Source of the DNA: Dermatophilaceae bacterium
Lineage (GTDB): Bacteria; Actinomycetota; Actinomycetes; Actinomycetales; Dermatophilaceae
Length of the DNA stretch: 14,835 bases
NCBI GenBank assembly: GCA_013361975.1
Contig: JABFXB010000453.1
Span: 1 to 14,835, forward strand
Direction of reading: 5' to 3'
Shown one piece after another: positions 14,722-14,835 of the stretch. Position numbers and translations under genes: made by a program. The notes under the pieces were generated by a model that saw only the letters and a program-made list of their open reading frames with translations, was not told the origin of the DNA and did not search any database. The first letter of the stretch is position 1; each line of letters opens with the position of its first letter.

Positions 14722-14835
14722 CCGGGTCGCACGGTTGCGGACGCGGCCGCGGACAGCGCCGTGGTGCTCGATGCCTTGGGAGGCGGAGAGTTCGTGACGA
14801 TCGGGTGGTCGGGCGGGGGGCCGCACGCGCTCGCT
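14722..14835 (+). pseudogene. Alpha/beta hydrolase fragment, apparently lacking its 5' part (runs off the right edge)
   Basis: The frame after the TGA at 14719-14721 reads PGRTVADAAADSAVVLDALG and then FVTIGWSGGGPHALA to the edge. GWSGGG is the nucleophile elbow of alpha/beta hydrolases, with Ser as nucleophile. The preceding helix is also as expected for the family, where the PGR segment is normally preceded by a (D)RPGYGGS-like loop and about 80 more residues. Those are absent: a stop lies directly upstream, and I cannot find the missing part in other frames of 14685-14721. It may be a 5'-truncated relic or a frameshifted gene. A short protein starting at GTG 14761 or GTG 14764 would lack half the fold. 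The 3' end is outside the window. Confidence 0.6.

Noticed and set aside
13836..14732. Longer version (364 codons) of the small minus-strand gene
   Set aside because: The extra part lies antisense to the Crp/Fnr gene and has no domain. Only the last 65 codons have an RBS and protein-like composition.

Overview
The window is very GC-rich with strongly GC-biased third codon positions. It carries a gene set typical of actinobacterial chromosomes: a TIGR03624/DUF2342-type metalloprotease, a YlbL-like PDZ/Lon-S16 protease, a PPA1309-family protein, a UPF0182 membrane protein and initiator tRNA. I infer an actinobacterium, probably order Micrococcales and perhaps Intrasporangiaceae. The genus cannot be fixed from this stretch alone. 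There is no integrase, transposase or CRISPR array.

Left half (1-7531), apparently conserved chromosome. A DUF2342-type gene runs leftward off the edge (start 1735). Divergent from it, moaE (1888-2355) overlaps a membrane-anchored PDZ/Lon-like protease (2352-3506) by a GTGA junction. A PPA1309-like gene (3564-4112, minus) converges on the protease across a terminator-like hairpin. Divergent from the PPA1309-like gene is the 1001-residue UPF0182 membrane protein (4252-7257), followed by a 13-bp-stem hairpin. Next come initiator tRNA-fMet (7402-7475) with its own promoter-like sequence and a very strong 15-bp-stem terminator (7496-7531).

Right half (7679-13633), a signalling operon of four tightly coupled genes. 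They are a soluble GAF-GAF hybrid histidine kinase with two receiver domains, a single-domain receiver, a receiver fused to a class III nucleotide cyclase, and an ATP-grasp ligase related to the pheganomycin ligase PGM1. The first three junctions are ATGA, ATGA and TGATG, the last preceded by a perfect AGGAGG. A 65-residue CxC protein (13638-13835, minus) ends only 4 bp from the ligase gene. Divergent from it is a Crp/Fnr-type regulator with an apparently intact cyclic-nucleotide pocket (13920-14684). A dyad, TTCGGA-N7-TCCGAA, lies between these two start regions. The last 114 bases encode the nucleophile-elbow part of an alpha/beta hydrolase that seems to lack its 5' part.

Hypothesis for the right half: a cytoplasmic signal sensed by the GAF domains drives phosphotransfer to the receivers and so controls a nucleotide cyclase. 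Its product may be read by the neighbouring Crp/Fnr protein. The PGM1-like ligase would be an enzymatic output of the same transcript, and the small CxC protein is a candidate partner or substrate. The components are recognisable families. The joint pathway is inference.
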